Assembly: GCA_026936325.1 (NCBI GenBank)
Contig: JAPTHN010000001.1
Location: 166,392,138-166,456,137 of the forward strand
Direction of reading: 5' to 3'
Length of the DNA: 64,000 bases
Origin: Platynereis dumerilii
Taxonomy: Eukaryota > Annelida > Polychaeta > Phyllodocida > Nereididae
A program made the translations under genes and the position numbers. This document shows, one piece after another, positions 46,013 through 59,401 of this stretch. The notes below the pieces were generated by a model. It was not told where the DNA came from. It did no database searches and saw only the letters and a list, made by a program, of their open reading frames with translations. Within the stretch, counting starts at the first letter, position 1. Every line of letters begins with the position of its first letter.

Positions 46013-46763
46013 GCTGTTTGACCACTTGCTATGTAGTTTCTAAGCTTCCTCTAATTGGTTGATGATCAGTTAAGGACCATTCAGAGGGAGTCAAAATGCC
46101 ACGTAGCAAGTGGCCAACAGCTCATACTAATTGAAATTGCAGTAATATAAATCAATTTAGGTTTATATGAAAAGTTAAATATGTCCTATCATTGCTCTTC
46201 ATGCTCATTCGATTAGTCGATTAAGCACTTTCCATGCTTCCAGTGGAGAGGTTAATTCAGCCATAATCAAAATGTGATAACACACTCATCAGATTACAAG
46301 CAAGAATCTCCCAAACTGGTAATGATGTGACAGTCAGCAGTAGAGCAGTGTTTTCTGGCTGGATGAGGGTAATTTATCTTACCTTGTGGTTACAAATGTT
46401 GTCCACCTTTTAAGAATTTGATGCTTTGCCTTTCAGCAGCAACTCTTTAAAATTACCTCATGAAATGGTGATGATTATTTATATTGTGTGATATGTGAAA
46501 AAAGTTACTATGGACTGAACAACACTGCAAGGAAATTAGGAATAAATATTGAGTTTTTTTCATTTCGCACTTATTCCATGAAGAGGGATTGCCACTTTGC
46601 AGAGATACTTGGAAGATATCATTGAAATAACAACTCTTTTTGATATCTTGCTTTACAATACTATGACAATAAAGACATAAAGACATTGTAACACTCATTT
46701 ACTCTGCAGTGTAAAGAATATGTCTTTTAACCACTTTCAGATTGGCATATTCAAACAGAGATA

Positions 46764-48129
46764 GGGGAGAGCACGGCACAGTGAGACGGCAGGCACAGTG
46801 AGACAGTGCCCCTACCCTAGCGTCAAAATGGTAGTGTTTACAGAACTACCATCTCTTATGTTGAACAAAAATTACATAAGTGAAAGGTAAACCTAAATCT
46901 GGAAAAGTTTTGAAGCATAGGGCGAGTGAAATTTCAATTTTTTGGTTTTTAGCCCCGATAAGTAAATAATTTTGCCTAATGACTTTTTGTTCTGATACCT
47001 AAGCATTAGGAGTTTAGTGAAAATCAATCACCAGGGATTGAAACTATGGCTTTTTGACTAATTTTAATATGCTGGTGATCCCCAATTTTGGCATGTGTCT
47101 CCACGGAATTTTCAAATTTAATAAAGAGTGCTGCGTGGGGCACAGTGAGACGGGGCACAGTGAGACACCTCAGAATAGAGTAGAAACACCTTGAATTCAG
47201 GGTATAACTCATAATTCATAATCTTCAAAGAGATGCCTGTCATTGACCTCTTGTTTTAGAGAGTTATATCAAAAGGGAAGCTTCAGGGAAGAATTTTGAT
47301 TAGTAAGGCATAAGAAAGTAACAGGTGCGGCTGGTTAAATATGTTATGCACATGTCCACCAACATGAATTTGTCATACTTGCACAAAAAAGGAACTAGAA
47401 ACTCTCCCCACCAACTTTTCATTATGAAATATATATGTTTTCATAATATCCACTGACAAAGTTATTCTGCAAGCTTAGAGGGTTTGCAATTGTGGTAGCA
47501 GACTTCCCTGTATCACTTTGCCCTGCCCGCTGTCTCACTGTGCCCCGCCTATGGGGCACAGTGAGACACTTTTCCGGCATGGACTTAACATGTTGTATCT
47601 CCAAACCTTTAACAGTTGGGAACCTAAAACTGCCGGACAATATACCCAACTTTATAATAAAACCCCATGACAGTGTAGTTCACAGCTATGAACATCATGA
47701 GTGTCAGGTCTGCTCTGAATTAACACGAGTCCGAAGGACGAGTGTTATTCAGAAGGCAGACCTGACACGAATGATGTTCATAGCTGTGAACTACACTGTC
47801 ATGGGGTTTTATTTATATCCCGCAATTATTTTATTAGTGGTTTTTACAAAAGTTTAGTCTGATAACGGCAAAATCTCCCAAGTTAGGAGCAGCAATCTGT
47901 TGTGATGTCACCAGCTGCCCATTGTAACGTCATGACATCAACAATCACTGCCCATTGTTTGCATAACAACGTCAGATAATTTATGTCATTGAGTTCACAA
48001 GGATGAACTCAATGGTGTGAACTCAATGGTTTTTTCATGGTGTTCACTCGCAATTGCGGGATATCATCATCTACAATGGGGGCCTCACTTGAAAATAAAA
48101 AATGTGTCTCACTGTGCCCCGCTCTCCCC
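46764..48129. mobile_element. 1.37 kb TA-target element rich in GGCACAGTGAGAC motifs
   Basis: The termini are GGGGAGAGC-x-x-GGCACAG on the left and, inverted, GGGGAGAGCGGGGCACAGTG on the right, flanked by TA (46762-46763, 48130-48131). Joining the flanks gives ACAGAGATATACCAGAACTA, matching unit D near 56842 (ACAGTGCTATAAAAGAACTA). The motif GGCACAGTGAGAC recurs about seven times in both orientations: at the ends, near 47139 and 47154 in tandem, and near 47533 and 47554. Within it lies a 154-bp palindrome (47658-47811) followed by a CCCGCAATT / AATTGCGGG pair (47819-48060), which look like further nested foldback DNA. No transposase. Confidence 0.8.
47658..47811. repeat. 154-bp near-perfect palindrome
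   Basis: The arms 47658-47733 and about 47737-47811 pair almost completely, running inward from AAAACCCCATGACAGTGTAG to a CCGAAGG centre. The centre, GTCCGAAGGAC, is itself a short hairpin with a UUCG-type loop on one strand. Probably a small foldback element nested in the 46764 element. Confidence 0.9.
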
Positions 48130-48962
48130 TATACCAGAACTAAACAGGCAGAAAGAAATATACTATTTTAGCATTATTAGAATCCCCTGTGGTGCAAATG
48201 AATCTCCAATGTCACACTTAATGATTTAACACTAGCACTAGTCTTGACACTTCAAGCATTGGCAAGATTCTGTAAGCAAGGCCATTCCAGAGGCCATTAG
48301 GATGAAAGGAGACAAGTACTTGGGATGAAGGAGGTCGTCAGGCAAACCAAGGACTCTCTCAATGGCTCCATGATTTAGTACAGCACTAGTAGCCAACTCC
48401 ACACAGTTCTCTCACATTATGCCCTTGTGAGACCATTAGCACCAGAAGAGTAACTCATTTCACATCCAAGGATCACACAACCATGCTCGCTTAATAGATC
48501 TATGCGTCATCTAGCCCCTCCTCACTAATGAATATCCCATGGGGTGGAAACTGCGCTGCAATCTTGATAAAATCCTCCCCTGGCCTTTCATCATGTCAAG
48601 CCCCTGCTTCATCAGCTGATTACTTTCATGATCAGCTACTATTACTGATCTTTTAATTCATCATTGCCTGGGCAACCAAATCAATCTACCACCCTGCCCT
48701 CATTTGGGCGAGGTTGGTTTTTGTTTTTGGTAGTTAGAATAGTTGGTCTTATAAACAGTCAGTAGAAAATAAATTCAAGACCAGTTAAAAAGTATTCCCT
48801 GCTCTCTAATAAAAGCAGTGTAGTGTTTGCCTCAGAAGAGCATCTTCCTTATTTTAAGAACAATCAAAAAAGGCTAGTTGATATAGTCCTCAAGCACAGT
48901 GACCTTCTTCCATACTTTTAAACTCATCCTCAAGCCAACGAGTAGCTCACTGGTCCCTAAGT

Positions 48963-49130
48963 TCACCTGCTCACCCCATTTTTCATGTTAATGATCCTTT
49001 CGTCGCACCCCTTCATTATTGCCCTTAATTGCACAAGACTCAGGAAATTTGTAGTGGTTTCTTTCAATAAGCATGCGATTCTCTCTTTATTCGTTGCATA
49101 TAATTTTACCTTACTGATTGGTTCATGAAA
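48963..49130 (-). pseudogene. Exon-like segment of unit C, minus strand
   Basis: Homologue of 15682-15930 with an intact CAG acceptor. It reads KVKLYATNKERIACLLKETT through GCDERIINMKNG, then a stop three codons later. Two substitutions change residues relative to A and B. Confidence 0.3.
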
Positions 49131-52100
49131 TGAGCTGGACAAGAAAAATGGAAAAATGCTCTGGTGAGTATTTTGTAGTGGTATTATATCCCTGTTTGTT
49201 TTTCTAAAATATAAAAATTTTAACAATTAGAATAACAAAACAAAACACCACATATACATGCAATTGAAGCCTTAAAATGTCTTCCCTGCATGGCAATATT
49301 CATGAGACGACAAACATCCTTGCAAATATAGAGGAAGCCTGTGCCACAGAAAAGTCAATGTCCTTCAGTCCGTTGAAGCCTTTTTCTTTCATTTCATCAA
49401 ATAACACTCTCATCAACCTGTCAACTGTAGATATTTTGGATTAAAGAAAAACATGAGCATCTGGAACTGAAGCCTCAGAAAAGATCAAGTTGAAGACTTA
49501 AGTTATGGTTGAGCATGACTGTCACTATAGTTGAGGAAGAAAGACATTTGTAGAAATTATGTGGATCATGTTTCATCTTGGCATCTACAACTGACTCATT
49601 TTCTCTTTTTATTCATCCTCAGGCAACAGCAGTTTTGAATTTCAACGTCTTCATGCATATAGTGAAATGTTAGTTTTGTCTGGTATTTTCAGCAGTTTAT
49701 TTCAAAAGAAAGGCTACTGTTGTGTAGTGTTCTGTACCTGGCAGTTAGAGCCTGTTTTTTTTTTCTGCTGTATGCTATCACTGATTTGGCAAAAAAAATG
49801 GAAACACTGATGGGTTAATTTTAGATAGAAGAAATTTCCCTGCCAATCTGCTTCACAGATAGACTTGATTAATGATTAATCAGATTTTCTTGACAGGTCT
49901 ATTTCAAACTAGACAGTGAAAGCAGGTTGTTGTTTTTTTCTTTCTTTTTTTTCCAATTAATTTTGTGGCTGAAACCCACTATCTTGCTTTATTAGAAAAC
50001 ACGCTATTTATTAGTAGTGGTCCAAATTTATCCCCAATTTACTTTGATTAAATGTGATTGCTGCTGAATTCCAAACATGATTGCTTGGCCAATTGATGAT
50101 ATTAGGAAAATGGGAACCCAGTGAAAACTGCCAGACAATGTTGCTTCAGTAATTCAAATTTGTAAATGGCACAACCATGAAATTTGCGCAGCGCTTAAAA
50201 GTTTTTGTAGGACTTATATAGTGTTACCATAACTTTCATTTTTATTTCATATCCAATGTATGAAAGACAGTTATGTCATTGTTTAAAAAAAATTTGAAGA
50301 CATATTTGTTTCCCACTTGATGCTGAAAAAAAAAAATTTATTTGTTGCATGAAAAAAAAAAGAAGTTTGTTTTCTTAGGACTGTAGCTGGGGTAACTTAA
50401 TGCTAAACTTGCTCGTCTCTGACTCTCCACATGCAATAAAAACTTCCGCCGGCAAAAACATGAAGAAAAATTGTTTTTTTAGGCTTCACGAACAAAAAAA
50501 ACTTTGTCCCAGGGGTAAAATCTATAGCACGCCGGCCCCCGCTCCCACCAACAATTGTCTGGTCGGCCCCTGACGCTGCTGGTTTAACAGTGTATAGCTA
50601 ATACTAAAGTTCTGAGGAACTGACCTGGGCCATGAACATTCTCCACCAATGCTGCTTCTTGGTGTAATTTCTCCCTTCCCTTTTTGCAATGATGTTTTAT
50701 CTTCTTGGCTCAGCTTCTTTTTTTTTCTTATATACACATTGTTGTTCTAAGACTTGCAGACAAGTATTATAGTGGACCAATGAAGTCAACAAAAGAAGCC
50801 TGACCTGTGATTGCCGTCTGATTCTGCCTTGTTGCTTCCTGTGAAACCTACACTGTTGCTGCAGATAGTTGGCAATGAAACCTGTACATCCAGATTACAG
50901 AATCCCCATCGCTGCAAATGTTGAAGGGCAAGGTTAAACTTGTGATCTGTGATATTGGCAAGGACTATTACATTATTTACAGTGTCAGTTCCATATTCAA
51001 AATTTCATATCTGTTAGGAGTTGTCAAGGATTGCACATTGAAGGTGCCATCCAGTGATTTAGTTCATGATGTTTTACTTTTAATTTGGCACCATTTCCAA
51101 GCTGAGGGCCAAATTAACATTATAGTTTCTGAGCCAACAAGTGACAAGTCATTGAATATTTTTGAAAAATGTGTGTATTTTACTAATTTTGAATATTGCC
51201 TCAATGTGCAACATCTATTCAAATTGTAACTTTCCACTTTTCCTGACATTGTTTCACATGCGGTTGGTATGGTGCAGGTGAAAATACGTTAGCTCATGCG
51301 ACATTGTTCCTGAGTTTCACTATAGCACTGAACCCCGCGGGCCCCCCCATACTGAGACAAATTAATTATTGTAAAGAAGGCAACATCTTGCCTGAGCTTT
51401 GGAGTAATTGCTGGGATTTTGGAAGTAGCTGAGGGTTAATTTGTTTAGAGTATATACCCAACTGGATAGGGCCTTAATCGATTTCTGTTGATTGTATGAT
51501 GTTGTTGGATGTCAGGAAATAGCTGAATTTCCAGTTCACTTGTACATCAAGTTCAATTAAAGATACACACAAACTTTCTGAATGCAATACAGAATAATCC
51601 AAAAAGTAAAAAAATTGCCTAAGTATAAATTTTGAAGTTGCCATATAAAGTCATGGTACACTATTGACTCGAAAAATTACTTTTACAGGGAATAACCTTA
51701 ATGATCATAATATGAATAATTGTTATAAGCATGTCACTTATAAAATTTACATGAAATATGTGGAACCACAGTTTGATGAAATTACATATTCAAGCACTGG
51801 AATTGCATGCTCGACCAGAAAAAACCAACTCACATTGCTACATTTGGCATATTTAACAAGAACGATAAATCCCTGTGCAAAAATGCTATGGATAATAAAA
51901 TGCTTAGTCCATCCGTAGTGCTTGTGCAGGACGTGAACAATTATAAATGCCACGCGAATTTCATGGATGTGCCATTCACATATTACATATCAATAATTAT
52001 TGTAGTGAAAGAGGGTGTTGACACGGTTCATAGACAGCAGATCCCAAGGTCCCAAGGTCAGAGGAATCACCAAGCAATCCAAGGCGAATGGGAAAACTTG

Positions 52101-54309
52101 TATCCAACTTCTAGAATCTAGATTGCTTGAGATTACACCTGACATTTAGCTACATTTTAACACAAGCTGATACTTGCCTGAGACATTCTGAAATTTCAGC
52201 TTTTAAAAATATAGTACCCACTCCTCAGATAGAGTTACTGGACAGATTTTAATAACGTATAACGTGGGTGGTTGCTGGCAGATTTGTAACTCAAGATTAC
52301 TGAATCCAGAGATGTTATACAATGAAACAGGATTGCTTTTCAAAAAGTGAGTTACAAACATTAATTTGAAAGGTTTCAATACCATTTACAATTTAAGATT
52401 TGTCAGTGTATTTTAAAATATCATTAAGTTTTTTGGAGTAGATGGGCCCCGATTACCACATAGATATCTTTCGATTCAGCTAATATTCAACAGATTTCTA
52501 TTTTCAATGTCATTCAAACAACCTTATTCAGCCTTGTTGACTAGTTGCAACCTTTAGTCACTAATTTAGACAAATTCAAAAATCTGTACAATACCTGGTA
52601 CCTAGTTGCCTATTCCTGAATGAAATCATCCCCATCAAATCAGATTCTCCTCTGAGTTGATAGATTTTAAAAGGGTACATTTTACAGGCAGAGGTGCATG
52701 CTTCGTTCAGCTTTTCCGTTTTGCCTAGCTGTGGCTTTTCCATTCTGTCATGGCTGTGACTCATTGTAAAATGGGAAGTCACATGTGGTGAGTTTGTAAT
52801 CACCTCTACAACACAGGTTTCCTGAAATCACTAATCAAAAAGTGATTTGGAAGCAAAGTATTTTTCACAACTTTGCGCCCTCAAAAAGAGAGAGTTGCGA
52901 AAGTTGTCTTATCCTGATAGAGTAGGTTATTGATACGCAATGCTCTAGAACATGTATCAATTTCCCTTTCAGTTTCCTTGAATTCAGAGAAGTAACAATG
53001 ATCAGGATCGAGGCAGGCATAACATTAGTTGTCCCATGTCTAGCTACATTTCTACCTGATACTGTTCAATTTCCCTGGGTAATATTCTATAAGTCAGGAA
53101 AATATTGAGGAAGATATTGACAAAATAATAAACCGAAGAGGGAAATATGATATTCAACCTATTATAGCAATTCAGCAGTAATGTAAACATTGTCATATTG
53201 TTGATATTGAACAATTGTTGATAGTTATAGGGTTTGTTAAAAAAATCAATAATGCTCTGATTTCACTGTTTCTTAAGTTTCATTTAAGATCATGAATTTG
53301 CAAGAAATAAATCAAAATTATTAAGCTTACAAAAACATGGGTTAACTAGGTTATTACAAGGCTTGGACTGTATTTCCCAATATTTTCACCCTCTACCTTG
53401 TATTATACCAAGTTTTAGATGAAAATATCTGGGAAATACTGTCCAAGACCCGTTTTGGATGTTCACTCCTCTACCCAACATCACAACTTACTGAAATTGG
53501 ACTAGGAATTTCGCTTACCTCATGCACTGAAATGAAGAATAGAAATTAACTGATCTTATACAATCTGTTGGTTCAATTATATGGAAATGACGATGACCAA
53601 CAATACATGTTTGCAACAGTTTACTTTTCGGCAGCAAAACAGAGTAAGAGAGAAATGACCTATTTGGTCTAGATGTCAGTAACTTGTGTCCTTTCAAAAG
53701 GGCTTTGTCAGGTGAAATAGAATAGATACATGTCAGAGGCTTTACACAAGCAAAAAAATTACAAAGAGAGACAGACAGCATGTATACCGTCTTCATGATG
53801 TACTGACAGGTTCGTTTCTTCCCTCGACGACAGGCTTGTGATAGTATCCTTTCGTTGTATGTCTCGAATTACAAGCACGAGTAATTGCTTTCAGGCGCAT
53901 TCAGGCCTATTCACTGAGGCCTATTTATTCTCTGTTTTGCCTCTTTAATTCTTGCCTTATGCAATCAAACAATAATTGAAGGCAGTCGTTTTGTCACAAA
54001 ATAGACATTTGCTTGAAAAACTCAACCTTCTGCATGGATCACATTGTATCATTCATTGGGATATTAATTGAATTGGCTGCGTCAATGTCAGTTATTTCAT
54101 GTTCGCCAACTCATAACACCAAGTCCACATTATTCATTCATATTTGCTTGATTATTTTCCATTTAATTCTCAATTACAGACTTTGGTAAGCTGTGTTTTT
54201 TAATTTTGTAGGATCACCCATTTATTGGCTCTCAACAAATGGGCTTAAAAAAGTACAAGGGATATGGTTATTGTATTATAATGAATTGTTTCTTTATTGT
54301 CGTCTCTGG

Positions 54310-54527
54310 ATCTTTATATTGCCATAAAGCACTTGACTGCCTATCAGGACATGAACAGTTCTGTGGATCATGTTCGAACGAAGTGCAACATATGCAGCCA
54401 AGCCAATCTCTTATACAAAATGTATTCAAGCATATATGAACATGCTGAATCTGAAACTCCCAGGCAAGAGGGTGGACAGATGGAATATGTTGAGAAAAAG
54501 GTTATCACAGTGTCATGGGGTCTTTAG
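54310..54527 (+). pseudogene. Exon-like segment of unit C, plus strand (open)
   Basis: Homologue of 33450-33667. It reads IAIKHLTAYQDMNSSVDHVR, TKCNICSQANLLYKMYSSIY, EHAESETPRQEGGQ and then a diverged C-terminus ending WGL-stop. A 9-nt in-frame gain follows CSQAN. The upstream acceptor is changed from CCCTAG to TCTGGATC, so splicing as in A and B would be impaired. Confidence 0.35.
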
Positions 54528-55051
54528 CTATTGAAAGTGTCAGGAGCCATTGCCAATTCTGAGCATAACTCCATTCTGTGTAGAGCTTTCCCCATTTCCT
54601 ATGACAACTGACAAAGCTCAATGGATCCTCTGACACCTTCCACCAATCATGTCCCTGTGACCTGAATTTTTGCGACTCAGTGAGACTTAAGATATAGATC
54701 TGCTGCTTGGGACCTCAAATATCATACCCACAGTCAATAAAAATGATAAAGATAAACGTTACTCACTGGAATGCCGAATTAACATACGCTGAATATACAA
54801 TACATGTAAGGGTTTTCTCAACCATTTATTAATACATGTACATGTTTGATAAATTAAGATCATTAAAGGTCACAACTTATACTTCATGAAAGCTTGGCAT
54901 TTATCGTTTTAATGTCACTTTCATGGATGGGGAGTTATAAACTAAATATTGTAAGATTACTCAGGTCACTGGAATGCAAATGCAAAATTACGTTGTTGAC
55001 AAGTGGACAAAAAAGGGCAGATGTGTGTGCATTTGTTTTTTAAAACTCAGT

Positions 55052-55111
55052 AGTAGTGAAGTCGGGTATAGAAAATGCTATAGTAATGAAGTCGGGTATA
55101 GAAAATGCTAT
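55052..55111. repeat. 30-bp tandem duplication private to unit C
   Basis: Two copies of AGTARTGAAGTCGGGTATAG followed by AAAATGCTAT, with one difference. Units A and B have a single related copy. Confidence 0.9.
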
Positions 55112-57589
55112 CTGATATTACAAAACTTAATATTTGACAAATATAGATTTTCGAGATCTTCTATTTGGTCATACTGTAAGTTTTGATCTTTAAGTGTATG
55201 TTTGGCTTATCATCAATTTTTTAAATAGGATACATATATTATATACATGTGTTTGACCAGATGGGTAAAGACAGGCAATTAATGATAGCTGTGGTGTCCA
55301 TCTGTTTGACAGTTTAAAATATCAAAGTTAAGTTATAGCTTGCAGCCTTTGCCTTGGCACATTCATTTCTAAAGGATGACCAAGGCTAATGACTGCAGCT
55401 GCCTCATAAAGTGCTGATGGAAGCCAATCTGCTATAGACAGCCCCTTGTCTCAAGAATCACCTGACCTTCTAAGGACAGTTAACCTTTCACAGAAAGACT
55501 GGATGGCATCCCGTATACATGCTGCCTTTTAGCATACTGTCAATATTATAATCCAGCCTTATTCGTGTCAAGTTGTAAATATATCACGTTGCTGATGAAG
55601 TTGATGAACAATTAATAATACACAATTAGGTTCAAGCATATTAGCTCCTCTGTCAAGATAGAGTCAATGTAGAGTATGCAATCAATGAACCTCGTACTAT
55701 ATCCAGATAATATATTATATCGTCTGTCTTACAGCACATCTCTATGTTCACCTATACCTAATTGCATCTCATATGCAATCACAGCATCTCTGCATGGCAG
55801 TAAGCACAGCAGATTTTATTTCAGTTGCCATCTCCTTTTCACTCATTCTCTCACTACATTGTCACTAGAGCAGTCTTAAATTATAGCTATCAAGGACAGG
55901 GAGGTGACATTCTCATTGTCTCTCTCCACCGCACCTGTATGGATCATTTTCATCATGTCTAAAATGTTCAATTCAATGCTTTTCAAATTTAAAATAATAT
56001 TAGACATACACATAAGATTTGTTTTTGCCAGTGAACAAAGGTAACACGGCGTTACTGCAGTTTCAATAAGTATAAGTTGGTTTGACCACTTGCTACGCAG
56101 TTTGTAAGCTTCCTCTAATTGGTTGATGATCAGTTCAGGACCAGTCAGCTTTTCCTAGCCATTTAGGTTTATATGAAAAGTTAAATAGGATCTTGTGCTA
56201 TCATTGCTCTTCATGCTCATTTGATTAGTCGATTAAGCACTTTCCATGCTTCCCTAGGAGAGGTTAATTCAGCCATATCAAAATGTGACAACACACTCAA
56301 CAGATTACAAGCAAGACTCTCCCATGTCAAACTGGTAATGATGCAGCAGTCAGCAGTAGAGCAGTGTTTTTTGATTGGATGAGGGCAATTTATCTTACCT
56401 CATGGTGACAAGTGTTGTCCACCTTTTAAGACACATAATGCAAAATGGCAGGCTTAAAGCTACAATCAGGTGAGGGTTTTTAAATGAATTTGATGCTTTG
56501 CCTTTCTGCAGTAACTCTTTACAATTACCTAATGAAATGGCGACGATTATTTATATTGTGTGATATGTGTAAAGAGTTACTATGGACTAAACAACACTGC
56601 AAGGAAATTAGGAATAAATATTGAGTATTTTTCATGTTTCACTTATTCTGTGAAGTGGGATTGCCACTTTGCAGAGATGCTTGGAAGATATCATTGAAAT
56701 AACAACTCTTTTTGATATCTTGCTCTACAGTAATATGACTAAGTTTCGTGACAATAAAGACATCAAGACATTGCAACACTCAATTACTCTGCAGTGTAAT
56801 GAATATGTCTTCTAACCACTTTCAGATTGGCATATTCTAACAGTGCTATAAAAGAACTAAATAGGCAAAAAAAACATACTATTTTAGCATTATTAGAATC
56901 CCCTGTGGTGCAAATGAATCTCCAATGTCACACTTAATGATTTAACACAAGCACTAGTCTTGACACTTCAAGCATTGGCAAGATTCAGTAAGCAAGGCCA
57001 TTCCAGAGGCCATTAGGATGAAAGGAGACAAGTACTTGGGATGAAGGAGGTCGTCAGGCAAACCAAGGACTCTCTCAATGGCTCCATGATTTAGTACAGC
57101 ACTAGTAGCCAACTCCACACAGTTCTCTCACATTATGCCCTTGTGAGACCATTAGCACCAGAGGAGTAACTCATTTCACATCCAAGGATCACACAACCAT
57201 GCTCGCTTAATAGATCTATGCGTCATCTACCCCCTCCTCACTAATGAATATCCCATGGGGTGGAAACTGCGCTGCAATCTTGATAAAATCCTCCCCTGGC
57301 CTTTCATCATGTCAAGCCCCTGCTTCATCAGCTGATTACTTTCATGATCAGCTACTATTACTGATCTTTTAATTCATCATTGCCTGGGCAACCAAATCAA
57401 TCTACCACCCTGCCCTCATTTGGGCGAGGTTGGTTTTTGTTTTTGGTAGTTAGAATAGTTGGTCTTATAAACAGTCAGTAGAAAATAAATTCAAGACCAG
57501 TTAAAAAGTATTCCCTGCTCTCTAATAAAAGCAGTGCAGTGTTTGCCTCAGAAGAGCATCCTCCTTATTTTAAGAACAAAAAAAAAGGG

Positions 57590-57860
57590 CTAGTTGATAT
57601 AGTCCTCAAGCACTGTGACCCTCTTCCATACTTTTAAACTCATCCTCAAGCCAACGAGTAGCTCACTGGTCCCTAAGTCCACCTGCTCTCCCCATTTTTC
57701 ATGTGAATGATCCTTTCGTCGGACCCCTTCATTATTGCCCTTAATTGCACAAGACTCAGGAAATATTATGTAGTGGTTTCTTACAATAAGCATGCGATTC
57801 TCTCTTTATTCGCTGCATATAATTTTACCTTACTGATTGGTTCATGAAACGAGCTGGACA
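57590..57860 (-). pseudogene. Exon-like segment of unit D, minus strand, broken
   Basis: Homologue of 15682-15930. The GCDERI stretch is replaced by sequence in other frames (LRAIMKG then RTKGSF-like). A stop and a 4-nt insertion near 57765 interrupt the part before LSLVQL. Clearly not coding in this copy. Confidence 0.3.
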
Positions 57861-58922
57861 AGACAAATGGAAAAATGCTCTGGTGAGTATTTTGTAGTGG
57901 TATTATATCTCTGTTTGTTTTTCTAAAATATAAAAATTTTAACAATTAGAATAACAAAACAAAACACCACACATACATGCAATTGAAGCCTTAAAATGTC
58001 TTCCCTGCATGGCAATATTCATGAGACGACAAACATCCTTGCAAATATAGAGGAAGCCTGTGCCACAGAAAGTCAATGTCCTTCAGTCCGTTGAAGCGTT
58101 TTTCTTTCATTTCATTAAATAAGACTCTCATCAGCCTGTCAACTGTAGATATTTCGGATTAAAGAAAAACATGAGCATCTTGAACTGAAGCCTCAGAACA
58201 TAACAAGTTGAAGACTTAAGTTATGGTTGAGCATGACTGTCATGACGGCTGAGGAGGAAAGACATTTGTAGAAATTGTGTGGATCGCGTTTCATCTTGGC
58301 ATCTACAACTGACTCATTTTCTGTTTTATTCATCCTAAGACAACAGCAGTTTGGAATTTTGACGTCTTCATGCATATAGTGAAACCTTAGTTTTGTCTGG
58401 CATTTTCAGCAGTTTGTGTAAAAATAAAAGCTATTGTTCTGTACCTGGCAGTTAGAGCCTGTTTTTTTTTTCCTGCTGTATATGCCATCACTAATTTGGC
58501 AAACAAAATGCAAACACTGATTCGTTAATTTCAGATAGAAGAAGTTTCCATGCTTTACTGATAGACTTGATTAATGATTAATCAGATTTTCTTGACAGGT
58601 CTATTTCAAACTAGACAGTGAAAGCAGGTTGTTGTTTTTTCTTCATTTTTTTTTTCAATTAATTTTGTAGCTGAAACCCACTATTTTGCTTTATTAGAAA
58701 ACACGCTATTTATTAGTAGTGGTCCAAATTTATCCCCAATTTACTTTGATGAAATGTGATTGCTGCTGAATTCCAAACATGATTGCTTGACCAATTTGTA
58801 CTGTTAGGAAATGGGAACCCAGTGAAAACTGCATAACAACGTTGCTTCAGACATTCAAATTTGTAAATGGCACAACAATGAAATTTGCGCAGCGCTTGAA
58901 AGTTTTTGTAGGACTTATATAG

Positions 58923-59401
58923 TAGGGCGTACCAAAAAACAACAATGTTCTTTGATTTTTGCACCCGTCGGAGGAATTGTGCCTTTTGGTGAGTAAATCC
59001 GTTGGAAAAAAAATTTTTGAAATCGGTCAACTCCTTACGCCGTTTTACCCCCTTTGAATAATAAGGGGTCCGAAAATACCAAAAATCGCTGTTTTTATGC
59101 AGTTTTTGTCACTAAAGAGAGTCACAGATGAAATATTTCACCCAAAATGCTGATCATACCCATCAGGCAAGGTTATGACATCTATATGAAACAAACTTGA
59201 CCATATTGTTGATGAAATCTATCTGTTTTTTTTTTAGCATGTTTTTCTCTATACAGTGCCACTACAGATACTTTTCTTGTCAGATGAATATGTTTTTTAT
59301 TTATGAAGCCATTTTATCCCATTGGATTTACTCACCAAAAGGCACAATTCCTCCGACGGGTGCAAAAATCAAAGAACATTGTTGTATTTTGGTACGCCCT
59401 A
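58923..59401. mobile_element. 479-bp hAT-type MITE with long inverted repeats
   Basis: A perfect 8-bp duplication TTATATAG (58915-58922, 59402-59409) flanks the terminal inverted repeats TAGGGCGTACCAAAA, which continue for about 80 bp with almost no mismatch. Unit C (near 50215) shows the empty site TTATATAGTGTTACC. The 28-residue similarity between frames on opposite sides of this element is only the inverted repeat read twice. The strong arm identity suggests recent insertion. Confidence 0.93.

Larger units (their letters stand above)
26971..46761. repeat. Tandem unit B (about 8.7 kb plus about 11 kb of insertions)
   Basis: It starts at AATATACTATTTTAGC and ends near AACAGAG before the element at 46764. 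Unit sequence is continuous to about 34267, interrupted to about 44636, then resumes at TACTTTTCTGACAGTAATTC. About 85 bp present in unit A (22850-22938) is missing at the interruption, so insertion came with a deletion. Other private insertions are 29059-29442, 45259-45355 and 45751-46012. The middle (about 30000-34000) is very close to unit A. Confidence 0.88.
48155..56868. repeat. Tandem unit C (about 8.7 kb, no large insertion)
   Basis: It starts at ATATACTATTTTAGCATT and ends before the start of unit D. It is the cleanest copy and serves as the empty-site reference. It shares about 75 bp near 51421-51500 with unit D that units A and B lack. Its tail (55350-55830) is nearly identical to unit A at 23150-23620. 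No long open frame spans it. Confidence 0.9.
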
